This document shows, in pieces, positions 12,601-15,339 of a stretch of 15,339 nt of DNA (positions within the stretch are counted from its first letter, which is position 1; every line of letters begins with the position of its first letter). Where the stretch lies: positions 1-15,339 of the forward strand of contig URZR01000024.1 of NCBI GenBank assembly GCA_900552425.1, read 5' to 3'. A program made the translations under genes and the position numbers. This DNA comes from an uncultured Collinsella sp. GTDB taxonomy: Bacteria; Actinomycetota; Coriobacteriia; Coriobacteriales; Coriobacteriaceae. The notes under the pieces are model-generated. The model did no database searches. It had not been told where the DNA came from and saw nothing but the letters and a program-made list of their open reading frames with translations.

Positions 12601-12635
12601 TCATATCCCCAATTCGATTTGGATTGGGGATATGA
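12601..12635. terminator. 13-15-bp hairpin between the two cyclic-di-GMP genes
   Basis: TCATATCCCCAAT (12601-12613) pairs exactly with ATTGGGGATATGA (12623-12635), with two further inner pairs and a five-base loop. It lies 55 bases after the stop of the upstream gene and 68 bases before the next start, on the minus strand. No T-run follows. It may be a 3' processing or weak termination structure, or part of a regulatory leader for the downstream GGDEF gene. Confidence 0.6.
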
Positions 12636-12639
12636 GTTA

Positions 12640-12665
12640 GCCGATGGGGACAAAACCCCTTCGGC
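12640..12665. terminator. second hairpin, adjoining the first
   Basis: GCCGA (12640-12644) and GGGG (12646-12649) pair with CCCC (12656-12659) and TCGGC (12661-12665) around one mismatch, with loop ACAAAA. It lies four bases from the hairpin at 12601-12635, making a tandem pair in the 156-base gap between the two cyclic-di-GMP genes. Confidence 0.55.
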
Positions 12666-12689
12666 GGCGGCGTTTTGCGCGCGAACGTA

Positions 12690-15339
12690 TCAGTTGTCGT
12701 TACCGTCATCGAGCAAAGCCTCAAAATCCTTCGCCGGCATGGGACGGTAGTAGAGGAAACCCTGAGCGTAGCGGGCACCCATGTTGCGCAGCATGTTGGC
12801 CTGCTCATTGGTCTCGACGCCTTCGATCACAACGGGCAGATGGAGCGACTGCGCCATCTCGAGCATCGATGAAATGATGTGCGCACTACGGCCTTGATCG
12901 CCGTCGACGGGCGCAAACGTGCGGTCGAGCTTGATGACGTCGACGTTGACGTTCTTGAGCATCGCGAGCGTGGACTGGCCGGTGCCAAAATCGTCCATAT
13001 AGGTCGAGAAGCCGCGGGTGTGCAGGTCGGCCGTCAGCTTATCCACGGCCTCGGACTCTCCCGTATAAGCCGTCTCGGTGATCTCGATACGCATGAGCTC
13101 GGGCGGTAGGTTGTATTGGGCGGCAAGCGTCCCCATATGTTCGGCAACGTCGCAGGCAAGAATATCCACGCGCGACACGTTAAGCGAGATCGGAACCACG
13201 CGAAGCCCCCGATCTATACGCTCGCGCAGCCACATGGCAACGCCCTGCCAAACGTATTTGTCGAGCGTCATCACAAAGCCGCTTTCCTCGAGAGCGGGGA
13301 TAAAGGTGGCGGGCGAAATGAGGGAGTCGTCCTTGTCGATCCAGCGCGTGAGTGCCTCGGCGCCAATGATCTCGCCGGTTTCCATGTCGACCTGGGGCTG
13401 CAAGTAGTAGGTAATGCGGCCGTTTGAGAGCGCGTACTGGAATTCGGTCAGCGTGCGGTGGAACGCGATTTCGCGTTCGTACTCGTCGGGGCGGAAAATG
13501 GCAATGCGCTCCTTGAAGTCGCTTTTCGCGCGCCGATTGGTAAACATGGCCTTGGCCTGCGCATCGATGGTGATTTCCTCGCTGGGGTCGATGGGGAAAA
13601 CGCCCATGGACGGCCAGAAACCCACGCCGTTATCGTGCTTGGCCACGGCCTCGCGAACGCGGTTATAGATTTGATGGACGGTGTTGTGCTCAAAGGGGAT
13701 GAGAATGCAAAAGTCGTCTTGGCCCCAGTATCCTGCGACGCCCATCTCGGCATTCTCGATGTCTTTGAGGACCGTGCCCACATCGGCGAGCACGCGGTCG
13801 CCCTCGGCCTGTCCGTGCCATTCGTTGAACAGTCGCATATGACCCATGTCGACGGTGGCGATACACCAAGCGGCGTCGCGCCTTGTCTTAAGAAATGCGT
13901 TGGCACGCCGCATAAACTCGCTGGGTCGATAGAGGCCCGTGAGCGTATCGATGCGTTCGGCGACGGCGCTTTTACGCTCAATCTCGGGTATGGGGAGGCT
14001 GTCGTTGGGTGCAAGCCCGCCGGCGGCGCGAAGACGACGGTCGAGTTCGCCTAAAACAGCGGTCGCTTGATTGATTAAGCGCTCGTAAAAGGCCGGGACG
14101 ACAAGACAGACGGGGGTAATGGTGTCGTTCGCGATTCGAACAGGAGCGAAAACGGCCTCTTTAAGATGATGGGTCAGTTGCTCGAATGCCTCGTGGTCCA
14201 GATCGTTGCTGAGCACGACGAACTGGGCGTTTCGCGAGCGGAAGACGCGACTTCTGCCGCGGGTAATCGATAGCATGCGGCCTGCGTATTCGGCGAGCAT
14301 GTTGTCGACAGCCTCGGCCCCGTAGAGCTCGTTGAACTTTGCCGTGCCACAAACGCGGACCGCTATAAGCCCCGTCTCGCAACGGTCGCGACGGCAGGCA
14401 TCGATAGCGTTGATCAGCATACGCTGCGTTCCGAGGCCCGTGGCGGCGTCGACGGTCTCGGCGAGTGAGTGGTTAACAAGTTCGCCGACATAGAGCGAGG
14501 GGGTATTTCCGTCGCCGTCGATGCGAAACCCGCGAGCGCGGCAGAGGACGTAGTCGCCCGCGGCATTGCGCATGCGGTACTGCATGACGCGGCGGTGTTT
14601 GGAGCCATTATAGATTTGGTCGATGTCGTTGATGTAGGCCTCAAGGTCATCGGGGTGGACGCGCGTTTTCCAGTAATCGTGGCAGTTGTCTACATGCTCA
14701 GAAGGAAGACCGAGATCGCGCAGGGCGCCTTGTGACCATAGGGTGCGATGTTTGTCCAAGTTCTCGATAAAGAAATATCGGCCTTCGTTGAGCATCGAAA
14801 GGGCGTCGAAAATGCGATCGCTTATTTCGAAGTCGTCGGTGTGGGCTTGTGCGATATTGCGTCGATCAAGGTGCACGGCATGACGTAGCTTGTAGTCGTA
14901 CATGCGATGATCGGCATCGTTCGTCAAGCGATTGGGGGCTTCGCCCAGGGCGGGGTCGGCGTGTGCCACTCCGTAGCTAAACGAGTGAGGCATCTTGGAA
15001 GCGTTGTTTTCGAGCAGTACCGTTCGGCAGTGTTCCAGACGTTCGGCAAGGTCGTCCTCGGTCGCAATCGTAGATAGGATGGCGAACTCGTCGCCCCCCA
15101 GACGAAATGCCGCCTCGTCCACCTTCATATACAGTTTGAGATAGAGGCTCACCTGCAAGATATAGCGGTTGCCCTCGTCATGTCCAAAGATGTCGTTGCA
15201 GTGCTTAAGGTTATCGATGTCGATAAACGCCATGGTCACGGGCAGTTCCTGCTCCCAGAGTTCCTCTAAGGAACGGGTAAAGCCGCCGCGGTTGCCAAGT
15301 CCGGTGAGATCGTCGGTAAAGGCGGTCCTGATCAGATCG
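12690..15339 (-). CDS. GGDEF-PAS-GGDEF-GGDEF-EAL cyclic-di-GMP protein, N-terminus outside the window
   Basis: The frame is open to the right edge (882 visible residues, counted from the edge); the true start lies beyond it. The first GGDEF domain has DDLTGLGNRGG, AFIDIDNLKHCND and an intact GGDEF at 81-85, without an RxxD inhibitory site. A PAS-like domain follows (about 188-293), then a GGDEF-like domain with SRNAQF for the signature (about 368-373). A third, DTLTGLYRPSEF with GQDDF at 539-543, has two changed signature residues. The EAL domain keeps E661 of EAL, the N of SLNVS, the E of EITET, DDFGTG (782-787), the K of IKLDR, EGVE (839-842) and QGF (859-861), so phosphodiesterase activity is expected. 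Synthesis and breakdown may thus be combined, with the PAS domain sensing. The first three domains parallel the downstream 509-aa gene. Confidence 0.92.
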   Translation of the reverse strand, partial: DLIRTAFTDDLTGLGNRGGFTRSLEELWEQELPVTMAFIDIDNLKHCNDIFGHDEGNRYILQVSLYLKLYMKVDEAAFRLGGDEFAILSTIATEDDLAERLEHCRTVLLENNASKMPHSFSYGVAHADPALGEAPNRLTNDADHRMYDYKLRHAVHLDRRNIAQAHTDDFEISDRIFDALSMLNEGRYFFIENLDKHRTLWSQGALRDLGLPSEHVDNCHDYWKTRVHPDDLEAYINDIDQIYNGSKHRRVMQYRMRNAAGDYVLCRARGFRIDGDGNTPSLYVGELVNHSLAETVDAATGLGTQRMLINAIDACRRDRCETGLIAVRVCGTAKFNELYGAEAVDNMLAEYAGRMLSITRGRSRVFRSRNAQFVVLSNDLDHEAFEQLTHHLKEAVFAPVRIANDTITPVCLVVPAFYERLINQATAVLGELDRRLRAAGGLAPNDSLPIPEIERKSAVAERIDTLTGLYRPSEFMRRANAFLKTRRDAAWCIATVDMGHMRLFNEWHGQAEGDRVLADVGTVLKDIENAEMGVAGYWGQDDFCILIPFEHNTVHQIYNRVREAVAKHDNGVGFWPSMGVFPIDPSEEITIDAQAKAMFTNRRAKSDFKERIAIFRPDEYEREIAFHRTLTEFQYALSNGRITYYLQPQVDMETGEIIGAEALTRWIDKDDSLISPATFIPALEESGFVMTLDKYVWQGVAMWLRERIDRGLRVVPISLNVSRVDILACDVAEHMGTLAAQYNLPPELMRIEITETAYTGESEAVDKLTADLHTRGFSTYMDDFGTGQSTLAMLKNVNVDVIKLDRTFAPVDGDQGRSAHIISSMLEMAQSLHLPVVIEGVETNEQANMLRNMGARYAQGFLYYRPMPAKDFEALLDDGNDN

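Overview
The window looks like chromosome from a moderately GC-rich actinobacterium. A gut Coriobacteriia such as Collinsella is my best guess. It rests on codon choice, the style of the coding sequences and a TGTGACAAAGGGAC palindrome that I associate with that group; nothing here proves it. There are no rRNA, tRNA or CRISPR features and no complete insertion sequence.

Plus-strand half (1-7835): a possible gene tail (1-94), then an AAA+ ATPase (188-1300) preceded by three 10-bp tandem repeats, then a UvrA-like double ABC ATPase without a UvrB-binding domain (1348-3840). Next comes an AT-richer stretch with a serine recombinase (4030-4665), a lipoprotein with a C-terminal FxLYD-like domain (4831-5643), a membrane-anchored DUF4230-type protein (5788-6432), a 43-aa gene (6444-6575) and an unrecognised 353-aa protein with an Ala-rich amphipathic N-terminus (6585-7646). 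Three copies of one near-perfect palindrome of 31-33 bp (1294-1326, 3844-3876, 7805-7835) fall at the joints between these modules. Two of them supply the stop codon of the adjoining gene.

Minus-strand half (7830-15339): in transcription order from the right edge there are two paralogous cyclic-di-GMP proteins. The first is a GGDEF-PAS-GGDEF-GGDEF-EAL protein cut by the window edge; the second is a GGDEF-PAS-GGDEF protein. Then come a flavodoxin-fold oxidoreductase, an ArsC/Spx-family protein lacking the expected cysteine, a CobW/COG0523 GTPase (metal chaperone) ending at a clear intrinsic terminator, and a TrmL-type tRNA 2'-O-methyltransferase with an internal insertion.

The most unusual material is in four places: the palindrome family and the modules it bounds; the recombinase-to-353-aa gene cluster, which may be an envelope-associated accessory system; the 10-bp-phased arrays at 123-155 and 7711-7793; and the structured, homopolymer-containing leader between the two cyclic-di-GMP genes. 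Functions of the accessory cluster are not known to me and are not asserted.
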